This document shows positions 15,847 to 24,213 of a stretch of 27,032 nucleotides of DNA, piece after piece. Below the pieces are notes generated by a model that was given only the letters and a program-made list of their open reading frames with translations, searched no databases and was not told where the DNA came from. Every line of letters begins with the position of its first letter. The stretch's first letter is position 1. A program made the position numbers and the translations under genes. Origin of the DNA: an uncultured Catenibacterium sp. (GTDB taxonomy: Bacteria > Bacillota_I > Bacilli_A > Erysipelotrichales > Coprobacillaceae); assembly GCA_900540685.1 (NCBI GenBank), contig UQGS01000027.1:1-27032 (forward strand). Direction: 5' to 3'.

Positions 15847-16398
15847 ATGAATGAATATTTTCTGATAAAACAACGTAATATGGAGGAAGAACTAGCTTGT
15901 GTTGATGAGACAGCTCCTATATGGAAGTATTATCATCAGGAAGAAGATGCGATAATGAACATTTGTATGAAAAATTTCATTACATGCTTTCTACAGGGGA
16001 ATTCGTTGGTGATAGAAACCCCTGTCAGTACTTGGAAGATAATCACTAACGGACGGAAGAAATCCATGTTTCTTTATCATCGCAATGAAATGGAAACAGA
16101 TGTGATTGACAATCCTAACGCTTTGATTCCGAATTATCATTCGCAGTCATGCAGACGGAACACTATTGTTGAATACCTTGAGTATATAATTGCGCATGAT
16201 TTTTACAGGGAGAAAAATCCTGTAAAATATTCGACTAAATATAAACCTAATCCTCAAAAAGGAACTAAACGACATAAGAAAGAGATGAAGAAGGCAAAAG
16301 GTCGTAAAAAAAGACATGAAACAAAACGTGTGATGGACTTGATTGAACAATTAGAGCAAGAAAATATCGAAAGTAGCCTTCCGTCAGCAGATTCGTAG
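15847..16398 (+). CDS. Hypothetical protein with a very basic C-terminal region
   Basis: The protein is not recognised. Read from ATG 15847 it has 183 residues (GAGGTG lies 9 bases upstream; an in-frame GTG at 15835 would add four). The middle has LVIETPVSTWKI and SMFLYHRNEME. Residues about 125-165 are dominated by Lys and Arg (KGTKRHKKEMKKAKGRKKRHETKR), followed by an acidic helix ending SLPSADS. No membrane segment or signal peptide. Its frame is open without a stop back to 15724, so the upstream part runs directly out of the transposase remnant; the present start may be a by-product of that decay. The basic tail recalls the small protein at 26359. Confidence 0.55.
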   Translation: MNEYFLIKQRNMEEELACVDETAPIWKYYHQEEDAIMNICMKNFITCFLQGNSLVIETPVSTWKIITNGRKKSMFLYHRNEMETDVIDNPNALIPNYHSQSCRRNTIVEYLEYIIAHDFYREKNPVKYSTKYKPNPQKGTKRHKKEMKKAKGRKKRHETKRVMDLIEQLEQENIESSLPSADS

Positions 16399-16485
16399 AA
16401 GTAAACGAATCATATTGAGTGTATTGTTGATTGTGTCAATTACTCACTGTTGAAATAAGGGTTAGAGAATCGGGGAGGAAGCCTA

Positions 16486-18306
16486 ATGAAGAAGATTGAA
16501 GGTTCACCTAAGAACCTAAAACAATTATTACAAAATACAAAATATTCAATTCACTATTATCAGCGTGAGTATATGTGGCAACGCAAGCACATAGAAGAAT
16601 TAATTGATGACCTTACATCAGAATTCTTGGAATATTATAAAACAGGTGACCCAAGACAAGCTGTAGCTGATTATGGGGCATATTTTATGGGTTCTATTGT
16701 TCTGGCTGGAAGAGAAAATGCTATTATCGATGGTCAGCAAAGATTCTCTTCTTTGACATTGCTACTGATGTATCTTAATAACAGATTAAAGAATATCGGT
16801 CAGAGTTATAACATGATTGAGACAATGATTTTCTCAGAATCCTTTGGGACAAAGTCTTTCAACATCAACGTTGATGATCGTCAGGATTGTATGAATGCAA
16901 TTTTCAACGATACTGATTTTGATACTACAGGTGCAGGAGAATCAGTAAAAAATCTTTATGGTCGTTATCAAGATATTCAGGATGTTTTCCCTGCTGATAT
17001 TACAGATGATATGTTGTTGCATTTCTGTGATTGGGTTGCAGAAAAAGTATTCTTTATTGAAATTGTAGCAACAACTGAGCAAGATGCTCATAAAATATTT
17101 GTTACAATGAACGACCGTGGTTTAAGCCTGACATCTACAGAAATGTTAAAGGGCTATATACTCTCTGAAATCAAATCCGATTCATCACGTGAAAAAATGA
17201 ATGGTATTTGGAAGGATAAAGTTCTTTCATTAAAGAAGGATGATGACAAAGGCGACGAAACATTTATTAAAGCTTGGCTTAGAGCTCACTATGCAGAAAC
17301 AATTCGTGAGACAAAAGCTGGTGCAGTAAATAAGGATTTTGATATTATAGGTGGTTCCTTCCATAAATGGGTACGAGATGAACGCGATAAGTTAGGACTT
17401 AACGGTTCTGACGACTTTGAGCTGTTCATAAAGAAGTTTGCAAAATTTGCAGAGGTTTATGAGCGTATTCGTCAGGCAGAGACAACCTTTGCTGAAGAAA
17501 CAAAGTATGTATATTACAACGCTCAGGTTAACTTCACATTACAGCCACAGCTTTTACTGGCTCCTGTATGCTATGAGGATTCATGGCCAGTAATCATCGA
17601 AAAGATTAATCTGGTAGCTAGATTCATTGATGTGTTAATTGTATCCAGAGTGACTAATTATCGTTCTGTTGATTACAGTACAATCAAAAACTTTGTTTTC
17701 AATGTAACCAAAGATATCCGTATGACAGATATTCCTACACTGAAACAGAAATTAGAACAACAGTACATCAATCTGGCATATGACCCTGCAGCAGCGTTAA
17801 GCGATTTGAGACTGAACAGCTTTACTAAGAAATACATCAAGAATATCCTTGCACGAATCACTGGATATATCGAGGAACAGACTGGTGTTGCATCAAACTA
17901 CTGTAATTACATGAACACTCAAACAAAGAATCCGTTTGAGATTGAGCATATTATTACAGACCATTATGAATGGTTTACTGCAGAGTATTCTGATCAAGAT
18001 GATTTTAGACGCTGGAGAAACAGCATCGGTGCGTTGCTGCTTCTTCATAAGAGTATCAACGCAAGCTTAAACGATGCAAGGTATGATTATAAACTAAAGA
18101 AATATTGCTCTAATGAAGGCAATATCTACACGGAATCACTTGGTAAATTAGCGTACCAGAATAACCCTAAATTCAAGAAATTTATTGCTGATAAGTCTCT
18201 TGGATTTAAAGCTTATGCATCATTTGGTAAGAATGAGATTACTGAGAGAATTGCTCTTCTCGTTGATTTGATAAAACTTGTTTGGAATGATGACATGTTT
18301 ATATAA
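16486..18306 (+). CDS. DUF262-DUF1524 protein (GmrSD-like type IV restriction enzyme)
   Basis: The 606-residue protein has the two domains of GmrSD-type modification-dependent nucleases fused in one chain. The N-terminal DUF262 domain (about 10-240), a ParB/Srx fold thought to bind nucleotide, carries the family motif DGQQR (82-86) after YQREYMW. The C-terminal DUF1524 domain is an HNH-type nuclease, with EIEHI (His488), RNSIGALLLL (Asn512) and the downstream INASLND...KLKK block, so the nuclease core looks intact. Related proteins cut DNA carrying glucosylated or otherwise modified bases, or act as phage defence. GGGGAGGAAG lies before the start. It stands alone as a transcription unit between mobile-element remnants, with no visible terminator directly behind it. 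Confidence 0.87.
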   Translation: MKKIEGSPKNLKQLLQNTKYSIHYYQREYMWQRKHIEELIDDLTSEFLEYYKTGDPRQAVADYGAYFMGSIVLAGRENAIIDGQQRFSSLTLLLMYLNNRLKNIGQSYNMIETMIFSESFGTKSFNINVDDRQDCMNAIFNDTDFDTTGAGESVKNLYGRYQDIQDVFPADITDDMLLHFCDWVAEKVFFIEIVATTEQDAHKIFVTMNDRGLSLTSTEMLKGYILSEIKSDSSREKMNGIWKDKVLSLKKDDDKGDETFIKAWLRAHYAETIRETKAGAVNKDFDIIGGSFHKWVRDERDKLGLNGSDDFELFIKKFAKFAEVYERIRQAETTFAEETKYVYYNAQVNFTLQPQLLLAPVCYEDSWPVIIEKINLVARFIDVLIVSRVTNYRSVDYSTIKNFVFNVTKDIRMTDIPTLKQKLEQQYINLAYDPAAALSDLRLNSFTKKYIKNILARITGYIEEQTGVASNYCNYMNTQTKNPFEIEHIITDHYEWFTAEYSDQDDFRRWRNSIGALLLLHKSINASLNDARYDYKLKKYCSNEGNIYTESLGKLAYQNNPKFKKFIADKSLGFKAYASFGKNEITERIALLVDLIKLVWNDDMFI

Positions 18307-18329
18307 TTTGGAGAAAGGAGAAAGTTTTC

Positions 18330-18509
18330 ATGGTGTTTAATGCTTTTATAAAATGCTAAGTTTGTGGATGTATTACTAGAGTGCGTTTACAAGTTGGCTA
18401 GCAAAAGGAACATCCGATAGAAGTAACGTGCGGAAAATGTGGAACCTCCTTGCCAGGTGTTAAACCGCAAACTCTACCCATAATAAAAAATAATAAAACC
18501 GCAAATTAA
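18330..18509 (+). pseudogene. Zinc-ribbon protein remnant with two in-frame stops
   Basis: From ATG 18330 (GGAGAAAGGAG upstream) one frame reads through to TAA at 18507 if two stops are ignored: TAA at 18357 and TAG at 18399. The translation has KC-x-VCGC and, further on, VTCGKCGTSLPG, a likely four-cysteine zinc ribbon of about 59 residues. Upstream of the second stop is ITRVRLQVG. The frame preservation and good ribosome binding site argue for a recently inactivated small gene. Confidence 0.55.
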
Positions 18510-18515
18510 ATTAAT

Positions 18516-18567
18516 AAACAGGTGGAAAATGTGCCTTTTGTGACGGCATAATCTTCCACCTGTTTTT
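18516..18567 (+). terminator. Terminator after the zinc-ribbon remnant
   Basis: A perfect 12-bp stem AAACAGGTGGAA / TTCCACCTGTTT (18516-18527, 18554-18565) encloses 26 bases that contain a weaker inner stem, and ends in a T run. Its size fits a transcription terminator, possibly serving the DUF262 gene as well. Confidence 0.75.
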
Positions 18568-18590
18568 ATGATCTGATTGTAGTATGATAA

Positions 18591-18829
18591 TCATGTAAAA
18601 TATTTAGAAAGGAAAAAGAAAAGAAACAGCCCGCTAAAGTATCCTACCCCTCTAACACTGTTCCTTTTCAATCGTCAGTTGATACTGATGATACAAGAAA
18701 CATGATACAAGATTTTTCACTAAACATCAAGTCAGCCTTTAATTCTTTTGATTTTAAATTCTTTGATGAACCTGATTTTGATACTGTTGAAAGAATTGAA
18801 ACTTATTGTCTCAATAATATCAATGTGTT
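18591..18829 (+). pseudogene. Fragment of an unrecognised gene
   Basis: A frame open from about 18591 has no start codon until ATG 18702. It reads KEKKQPAKVSYPSN and then SAFNSFDFKFFDEPDFDTVE, and loses protein-like character near 18830, where the minus-strand remnant begins. It appears to be an internal piece of a larger gene, cut at both ends. No family recognised. Confidence 0.35.
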
Positions 18830-19306
18830 TCTACATTGGATTCTTGGAAAGGTTCAAACACTTTTTTGTTATCATCATTATTGTCCTCTAAGAACTCATC
18901 ATACGATAAGCATCTAGCAGTAATATTATTTGAATCACCCTGATGCTTGCTGTTATTACATTTCTTTTTTGCGGGACATATAACTAATCCTCCTTTGCCA
19001 TCTGAAATAAGGCATCGTTTCTTTCTGGTTCCTTCAAGATAGACATTTGTTTCTCTCTTAAATGCATCAATTGCAATAGCAGCATTGTTTTTTTGGAACT
19101 GCGACAAATCCTACTAGGATTTGTCTTCCTCCATAATGCCAAGTTTCTAAATTACGAGTATCTACAAGAATCTCAGATTTTCCAAGACCATTTTTAATAC
19201 AATCATTCTTCCAGTTTACTAAATCATAAACAAGCACTGATACCAATTCTTCATCAGCTTTAGCTGGAATATTGTTATAAGTTCTCTTGTTAGCATAAGT
19301 TTCCAT
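18820..19306 (-). pseudogene. Frameshifted unrecognised gene (minus strand)
   Basis: Two overlapping minus-strand frames belong to one protein. The first starts at ATG 19306 (GAAGGAAA upstream): METYANKRTYNNIPAKADEE..., WKNDCIKNGLGKSEILVDT, WHYGGRQILVGFVAVPKK. The second continues as NNAAIAIDAFKRETNVYLEG, TRKKRCLISDGKGGLVICPAKKKC and a Cys-bearing acidic tail. The frame changes at a run of seven A on the coding strand (19088-19094); removing one A restores a continuous protein of about 160 residues. The 3' end near 18820 abuts another fragment, so the tail may not be native. No family is recognised; such genes occur in integrative elements. A sequencing error in the homopolymer, or slippage, is an alternative. 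Confidence 0.55.
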
Positions 19307-20026
19307 TCTGATTTCCTTCTTAGATTGACTAGGAGGAAACCTAGAATGAGTGTTTTCTGAATTAAGTTGGCCTTTGCCATAAAGAGTTTCCTCCTATTGG
19401 TTTGGCAAACTTGTCCTATTCAGCTGGTTTTGATATTTAGTTGTTCATCAGAGTCAGATAGGACGTTCTTGATCAGGGGACGCATTGTCTGATGGTGGGG
19501 TTTAATCCTTGATTGCATGATACAGCAAACGTTAAAAATGCCCTTTGAAGAAAGATCACCAAAAATATTTTTCTAAATTGATAGCACTATGCAAATACAT
19601 ACAAATTTATACCAATGATAGAAATTTGATACAAAATAATATATAATAAAAATTACTGATGAATAAACATATCTGTAATTATACAGCAAGACTTTTAAGA
19701 AGTATTACAGGTTTGGATAACAGAACAACAAGTAATATGAAGAAGGGGAAAACCTCACTAAGTCAAATGTGATATCTGCGTGTTTTGGTATACATATTCC
19801 ATTTAGAGTTAGTAACCATATGCTTAGTCTTGCTGATTTGACGTTGAATATGACTTCCAAAAGTCAAATGGGCGATGACAATGAAACGTATGATATGCTT
19901 CTTCATTTAAGATGGACGACTGATTATGATGATATTTATGAAGAATTGAAAGTTTAATCAAAAGATTTATCTAATTCACCAGCCACCAGTAAAAAAGTAG
20001 AAAATCAACGATGAACAGGAGGTATC
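19307..20026. other. Gene-poor stretch with remnants and inverted repeats
   Basis: No convincing intact gene is present. It contains an 11-bp perfect inverted repeat, TAGGAGGAAAC (19330-19340) with GTTTCCTCCTA (19386-19396), and a second one, GTCCTAT (19413-19419) with ATAGGAC (19458-19464). Two short frames could be remnants: ATG 19659-19772 (MNKHICNYTARLLRSITGLD, 37 codons) and GTG 19769-19957 (62 codons, ending YDDIYEELKV). They overlap by four bases and might once have been one gene. Neither is recognised. Confidence 0.4.
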
Positions 20027-22522
20027 GTGAAAATGCAATTTGAATGGATAAATTTTTATTCGGAGTTTGCTACAAAGCTTCTGGAATTCAAAAATAACCG
20101 TGCAGAATTAATTGCTGACATACAAAGTGCTTATAATGCAATTAATATGAAATTGCCAAAGTTAGAACGTGAAGATTCAATAATAGACATAGACCCTTTT
20201 ACTGTATTTGGGCTTTTCAATAAGGGCATAACTAATGCTAATAGAATCGCCATCTTAGAAAGCTTTGCAACTGTTTTTAATATCAAATCAAAGGTTCCAG
20301 ATAATTTTGATGGAATTCCGGTACTTAACAATTTGAAGGCAACTTACTATGGATTTAAAGATGATAGGCAGGCTGCTGATATTGATAACTTGTGGGGGCT
20401 TTATGAATCAGCAATTAATCTTGCGGAAAAAGATGATGTGGCAAACCGTGAGATATTTACTAAATGGTATGATACAGTTCATGATCAGTTAGGCATTCGT
20501 TGGAATATAACGATGGGATTGTACTGGATTAGGCCTTATGAGTTCATTAATTTGGACTCAAGAAATAGGTGGTTTATTGTAGATCAAGATAATATGCCGG
20601 TTGACTTTGTAAATTCAGTGAAGAAGAAACTAAATAAGGTACCCTATGCAGCAGAATATTTAGCAATAAAAGATGCGTGTCTGCATGCATTAAAAGATGG
20701 TAATTATGAATACAAAAATTATCCGGAACTGTCATATAGAGCATGGATTGTATCGGAACAAGTTAATCAAGAAAAAGCTGTGATAAAAGGGAAAAAATCC
20801 TCAAAGGCGGCATTCTTGCGTTGGTTTGCGCCATTGATTCAAGCATTGCGTGATCTGGGTGGCTCTGGAACTCCTGCTGAAGCACGAGCAAAAATTATTG
20901 AGAATGAGCAATTATCAGAAGATGAAATCAACGAAACAAGAGGGAAGAACAACGTCAATAAATTTGAGAACGAAGTTGCATTTGCACGAAATTATCTTGT
21001 GAATGCAGGCTATATTGACAAAAGTGTTTATGGAATATGGACATTAACTGAGGCTGGAAAATCTGTTGATATGACTAGTGAAATGGCTTCAGATATATTC
21101 AAGAATGTTCTCTCTTCGAGCCCAAGTAAACAGGGAAAAAATATTGACGCACTTGCAGATGAAGATGTTCATACTGTTAGATATTGGCTTTACGCTCCTG
21201 GGGAAGGTTCCTGCATGTGGGATGAGTTTTATACATCAGGAATAATGGCAATCGGTTGGGGAGAAATTGGAGATCTGAGTACATTTGATAGTAAAGATGC
21301 AATGAAAATCAAAATGAGAGAAGTAATTGATGAAAGTCTTTCTTATAAAAATGCAGCTCATGCAACATGGCAATTCGCAAATGAAATGAAAATTGGTGAC
21401 ATCGTTTTTGTTAAGAAAGGAATGCATCAAATCATTGGACGTGGTGTCGTTATGTCCGATTATGAATATGATAATACTAGAGACGATGAATATAAAAATA
21501 TACGTCAAGTAGACTGGACTCATAATGGAGAATGGCCACATCCAGGTCAGGCTGTAATGAAAACTTTAACAGATATTACTTCATACACTGATTATGTAGA
21601 AAAGCTCAATTCTTTATTTGAAGATGAAACAGAAGAGGATGCTGAAGATGTGGAGAAAACATATCCACCATACACAAAGGAAGATTTCCTGTCTGAAGTC
21701 TTTATGCCTGAAGAGGAATATGACAAGCTTTCTGGAATCCTTCGTATCAAGAAAAACATTATCCTTCAGGGTGCTCCTGGTGTGGGCAAGACTTTTGTTG
21801 CCAAGAGAATCGCATTTTCTATGATGAGAGTAAAAGATGTAGAAAGAGTTATGATGGTTCAGTTCCATCAAAGCTATTCGTATGAAGACTTCATCATGGG
21901 ATTTAGACCTTCGACGGATGGATTCGAACTGAAGCGAGGTGCTTTCTATAACTTTTGTAAGAAGGCTGAAATTGATGGAGATAATGATTACTTCTTTATC
22001 ATTGATGAAATCAACAGAGGTAACTTAAGTAAAATATTCGGTGAGCTGTTTATGCTTATTGAAAATGACAAAAGAGGCGTTTCGTTACAGCTTCTATATT
22101 CTGATGAGAAGTTCTCTGTACCTAAGAATATATATATCATTGGAATGATGAATACAGCTGATCGCAGCTTGGCTATGTTGGATTATGCGCTCAGAAGAAG
22201 ATTTGCTTTCTTTGAAATCAAGCCGGGCTTTACAACGGATGGATTCAGAGAATATAGAATGAGCTTAGAAAATGAGAAATTTGATAAACTGATAGCCTGT
22301 GTGGAGAGTTTGAATAATGTGATATCTAATGATGAATCATTAGGCGATGGCTTCTGTATAGGACATAGCTATTTCTGCAATCTTTTACCAGACACGATTA
22401 ATGACCAAATATTGTCTGGCATTGTTGAGTATGAGCTGATTCCGCTTTTGAAGGAATATTGGTTTGATGAACCTACAAAGGTGAAAGATTGGAGCAGTAA
22501 TTTAAGGAGTGCAATTAAGTGA
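20027..22522 (+). CDS. McrB-like GTPase subunit with multi-domain reader region
   Basis: The 831-residue protein is the motor subunit of a McrBC-type modification-dependent restriction system. The C-terminal AAA+ domain (about 560-831) has Walker A GAPGVGKT (582-589), Walker B FFIIDE (Asp660-Glu661) and the McrB signature NTADRS (from Asn709), which marks GTP rather than ATP use. The N-terminal half is complex. Residues 1-250 are an unassigned helical region. About 262-350 form a winged helix like the Mrr N-terminal domain (FLRWFAPLIQALRDLGGSGTP...YGIWTLTEAGK). About 382-510 resemble an EVE/PUA-type modified-base reader (YWLYAPGEGSCMWDEFY...GIMAIGWGEIGDL). AGGAGG at 20017-20022 fits either GTG 20027 or ATG 20033. 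It overlaps mcrC by four bases. Confidence 0.9.
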   Translation: MKMQFEWINFYSEFATKLLEFKNNRAELIADIQSAYNAINMKLPKLEREDSIIDIDPFTVFGLFNKGITNANRIAILESFATVFNIKSKVPDNFDGIPVLNNLKATYYGFKDDRQAADIDNLWGLYESAINLAEKDDVANREIFTKWYDTVHDQLGIRWNITMGLYWIRPYEFINLDSRNRWFIVDQDNMPVDFVNSVKKKLNKVPYAAEYLAIKDACLHALKDGNYEYKNYPELSYRAWIVSEQVNQEKAVIKGKKSSKAAFLRWFAPLIQALRDLGGSGTPAEARAKIIENEQLSEDEINETRGKNNVNKFENEVAFARNYLVNAGYIDKSVYGIWTLTEAGKSVDMTSEMASDIFKNVLSSSPSKQGKNIDALADEDVHTVRYWLYAPGEGSCMWDEFYTSGIMAIGWGEIGDLSTFDSKDAMKIKMREVIDESLSYKNAAHATWQFANEMKIGDIVFVKKGMHQIIGRGVVMSDYEYDNTRDDEYKNIRQVDWTHNGEWPHPGQAVMKTLTDITSYTDYVEKLNSLFEDETEEDAEDVEKTYPPYTKEDFLSEVFMPEEEYDKLSGILRIKKNIILQGAPGVGKTFVAKRIAFSMMRVKDVERVMMVQFHQSYSYEDFIMGFRPSTDGFELKRGAFYNFCKKAEIDGDNDYFFIIDEINRGNLSKIFGELFMLIENDKRGVSLQLLYSDEKFSVPKNIYIIGMMNTADRSLAMLDYALRRRFAFFEIKPGFTTDGFREYRMSLENEKFDKLIACVESLNNVISNDESLGDGFCIGHSYFCNLLPDTINDQILSGIVEYELIPLLKEYWFDEPTKVKDWSSNLRSAIK

Positions 22523-23568
22523 TACCGGTTCAAAACATCTATTATATGCTGTCGTATGCTTTCAAAGTTCTAAATGAACAGGGATACAAAAAAATAGCTA
22601 CTGAAGAATTTAATAATACTGCAGAGCTGATGGCAGCAATATTGGCAAAAGGTATCGCTGTCCAGCTAAAACGTGGACTCGGAAAAGAGTACATTGCTCA
22701 AACTGAAGATTTGTCATCGCTTCGAGGCAAAATTGATATTGCGGAGTCGATAAAGACACAAAGTATGCTTAGAAAAAAGCTGATTTGTACATATGATGAT
22801 TTTTCTGTTAATAGCACAATGAATCGGATTATCAAATCAACAGTGGAACTTCTTCTAAAAGCAGATATTGCAAAAAGTAGAAAAAAGGAACTCCGCAAGC
22901 TAATGGTATTTTTTGCAGATGTAACACCGATTGACTTGTACTCTGTGAACTGGAATTTGCAATATAACAGGAACAATCAATCCTATCAGATGCTGATTTC
23001 TATATGTTATTTGGTAGTGAAAGGTTTGCTCCAAACAAACACGGATGGAACTACAAAGCTGATGGATTTTCTTGATGAGCAGAGAATGTGTCATTTGTAC
23101 GAGAAGTTTATTCTCGAATATTATAAAAAGCATTATCCGAAATTAACCGTCAGTGCTTCACAGATACCGTGGTCTTTAGATGATGGCATTGGAGATATGC
23201 TTCCAGTAATGCAGAGCGATATTCACCTTCAAAAAGAAAATACAGTATTGATTATTGATGCCAAGTATTATACTAATACAACACAGGTTCACTTTGATAA
23301 ACATACTTTACATTCAAGTAATCTGTATCAGATATTTACTTATGTAAAAAATCGTGAATATCAATTTGGAGATGAGGATAACAAGGTTTCCGGAATGCTC
23401 CTGTATGCAAGAGCGGATGCTTTGATTCAACCAGATAATGTATATCAAATGCATGGTAATCAGATTAGCGTTAAAACGTTAGATTTGAATAAATCATTTG
23501 ATGAGATTGCTAAGCAGTTAGATGAAATTGCTGCAGTGCATTTTGATGGTATTGAGAAAACAATATAG
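22519..23568 (+). CDS. McrC-like nuclease subunit
   Basis: The 349-residue protein is the McrC partner. An N-terminal region beginning IPVQNIYYMLSYAFKVL and containing the SLRGKIDIAES segment is typical of McrC. The C-terminal PD-(D/E)xK nuclease core has Asp234 in QSDIHL and Asp247-x-Lys249 in LIIDAKYY, so the active site appears intact. McrC binds the McrB ring, stimulates its GTP hydrolysis and cuts DNA next to modified cytosines. The start is a GTG inside the GTGA overlap with the mcrB stop, which indicates coupled translation and keeps the subunits in ratio. The DUF6508-like gene follows after 8 bases. Confidence 0.9.
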   Translation: MIPVQNIYYMLSYAFKVLNEQGYKKIATEEFNNTAELMAAILAKGIAVQLKRGLGKEYIAQTEDLSSLRGKIDIAESIKTQSMLRKKLICTYDDFSVNSTMNRIIKSTVELLLKADIAKSRKKELRKLMVFFADVTPIDLYSVNWNLQYNRNNQSYQMLISICYLVVKGLLQTNTDGTTKLMDFLDEQRMCHLYEKFILEYYKKHYPKLTVSASQIPWSLDDGIGDMLPVMQSDIHLQKENTVLIIDAKYYTNTTQVHFDKHTLHSSNLYQIFTYVKNREYQFGDEDNKVSGMLLYARADALIQPDNVYQMHGNQISVKTLDLNKSFDEIAKQLDEIAAVHFDGIEKTI

Positions 23569-23576
23569 AGAAAACA

Positions 23577-23891
23577 ATGACAAACAAAGAAAAAATCAAG
23601 AAAATTCAGGCTGTCATTGATCATCCAGGAAGAGAAAGAACTTATTATAGTTTGCTTGAAGATCTGGGTGACCTTAAGGGTAACTATGCGGATTACATGA
23701 CAACAGAACCAATCAATTGTAATAAGGAATTACTGCGTGTGACAAATGCAGATTATGAATTATGTACTGCATTGCTTACTGCGATTCTAAGAGAAGATCA
23801 TTTTAGTAATGGCTCCTTCGAGCACAGACAACGCGCCGGTCAGGTTGATGAAATCCTTAAAAGAATGGTAGCAGAATTGAATAAAGCGTAA
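23577..23891 (+). CDS. Small DUF6508-like protein in the mcr operon
   Basis: The 104-residue protein is not enzymatic by any motif I can see. The C-terminal half, LCTALLTAILREDHFSNGSF...GQVDEILKRM, resembles the DUF6508 family, small proteins of unknown function often seen close to restriction genes. The N-terminal half (EKIKKIQAVIDHPGRERTY...EDLGDLKGNYADYM) is polar and helical. It is 8 bases downstream of mcrC, in the same operon, and is followed directly by a terminator. It may be an accessory or regulatory subunit of the McrBC system, but that is inferred only from position. Confidence 0.72.
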   Translation: MTNKEKIKKIQAVIDHPGRERTYYSLLEDLGDLKGNYADYMTTEPINCNKELLRVTNADYELCTALLTAILREDHFSNGSFEHRQRAGQVDEILKRMVAELNKA

Positions 23892-23928
23892 TGGCAGTAT
23901 CGGTCGCTATGATCGGTACTGCCATTTT
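23890..23928 (+). terminator. Terminator of the mcr operon
   Basis: A 10-bp stem AATGGCAGTA / TACTGCCATT (23890-23899, 23917-23926), overlapping the stop codon, is followed by TTTT from 23925. It encloses a partly paired TCGGTCGCTATGATCGG. The intron 5' end begins three bases after it. Confidence 0.85.
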
Positions 23929-23930
23929 CG

Positions 23931-24213
23931 TGTGTGCCAGGCATGGCACTAATTCAGTCGGAGATAGTCTGACCACAGGTATTTACCGCCAAGTGTAGTG
24001 AACCACAAGCCGATACCATAAAGCTAGGAGTAAAGGAAGTGGTATAGCGATTCCTTTGAGCGTACGAACAGAAACTTGATATAAGGCTAAATGGTGGATG
24101 AGGTTGCGCGACAAATCGAAGTCCAAAAGGTAAACGTAAAACAAAGAGAGTAAATCAAGACGTTGTGAAGGAAACAGGATTAGTGAATTAGCCCGGTAGG
24201 TCTCACAGGCAAT
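23931..24213 (+). ncRNA. 5' fragment of a group II intron (probably class C)
   Basis: The sequence starts GTGTGCCAGGCATGGCAC, the form of a group II intron 5' boundary (GUGYG), and continues with domain I-like blocks (AGTCGGAGATAGTCTGACCAC, then GAGTAAAGGAAGTGGTATAGCG, and GAAGTCC near 24205). It lies directly behind a terminator hairpin, the insertion preference known for group IIC introns. No reverse transcriptase gene and no domain V hairpin are seen downstream, so only the 5' part remains. The 3' limit is approximate. Confidence 0.65.

Noticed and set aside
19580..19650. Possible iterons or a replication origin in the AT-rich stretch
   Set aside because: TACAAA-type words recur, but not at regular spacing, and no replication initiator gene is nearby.
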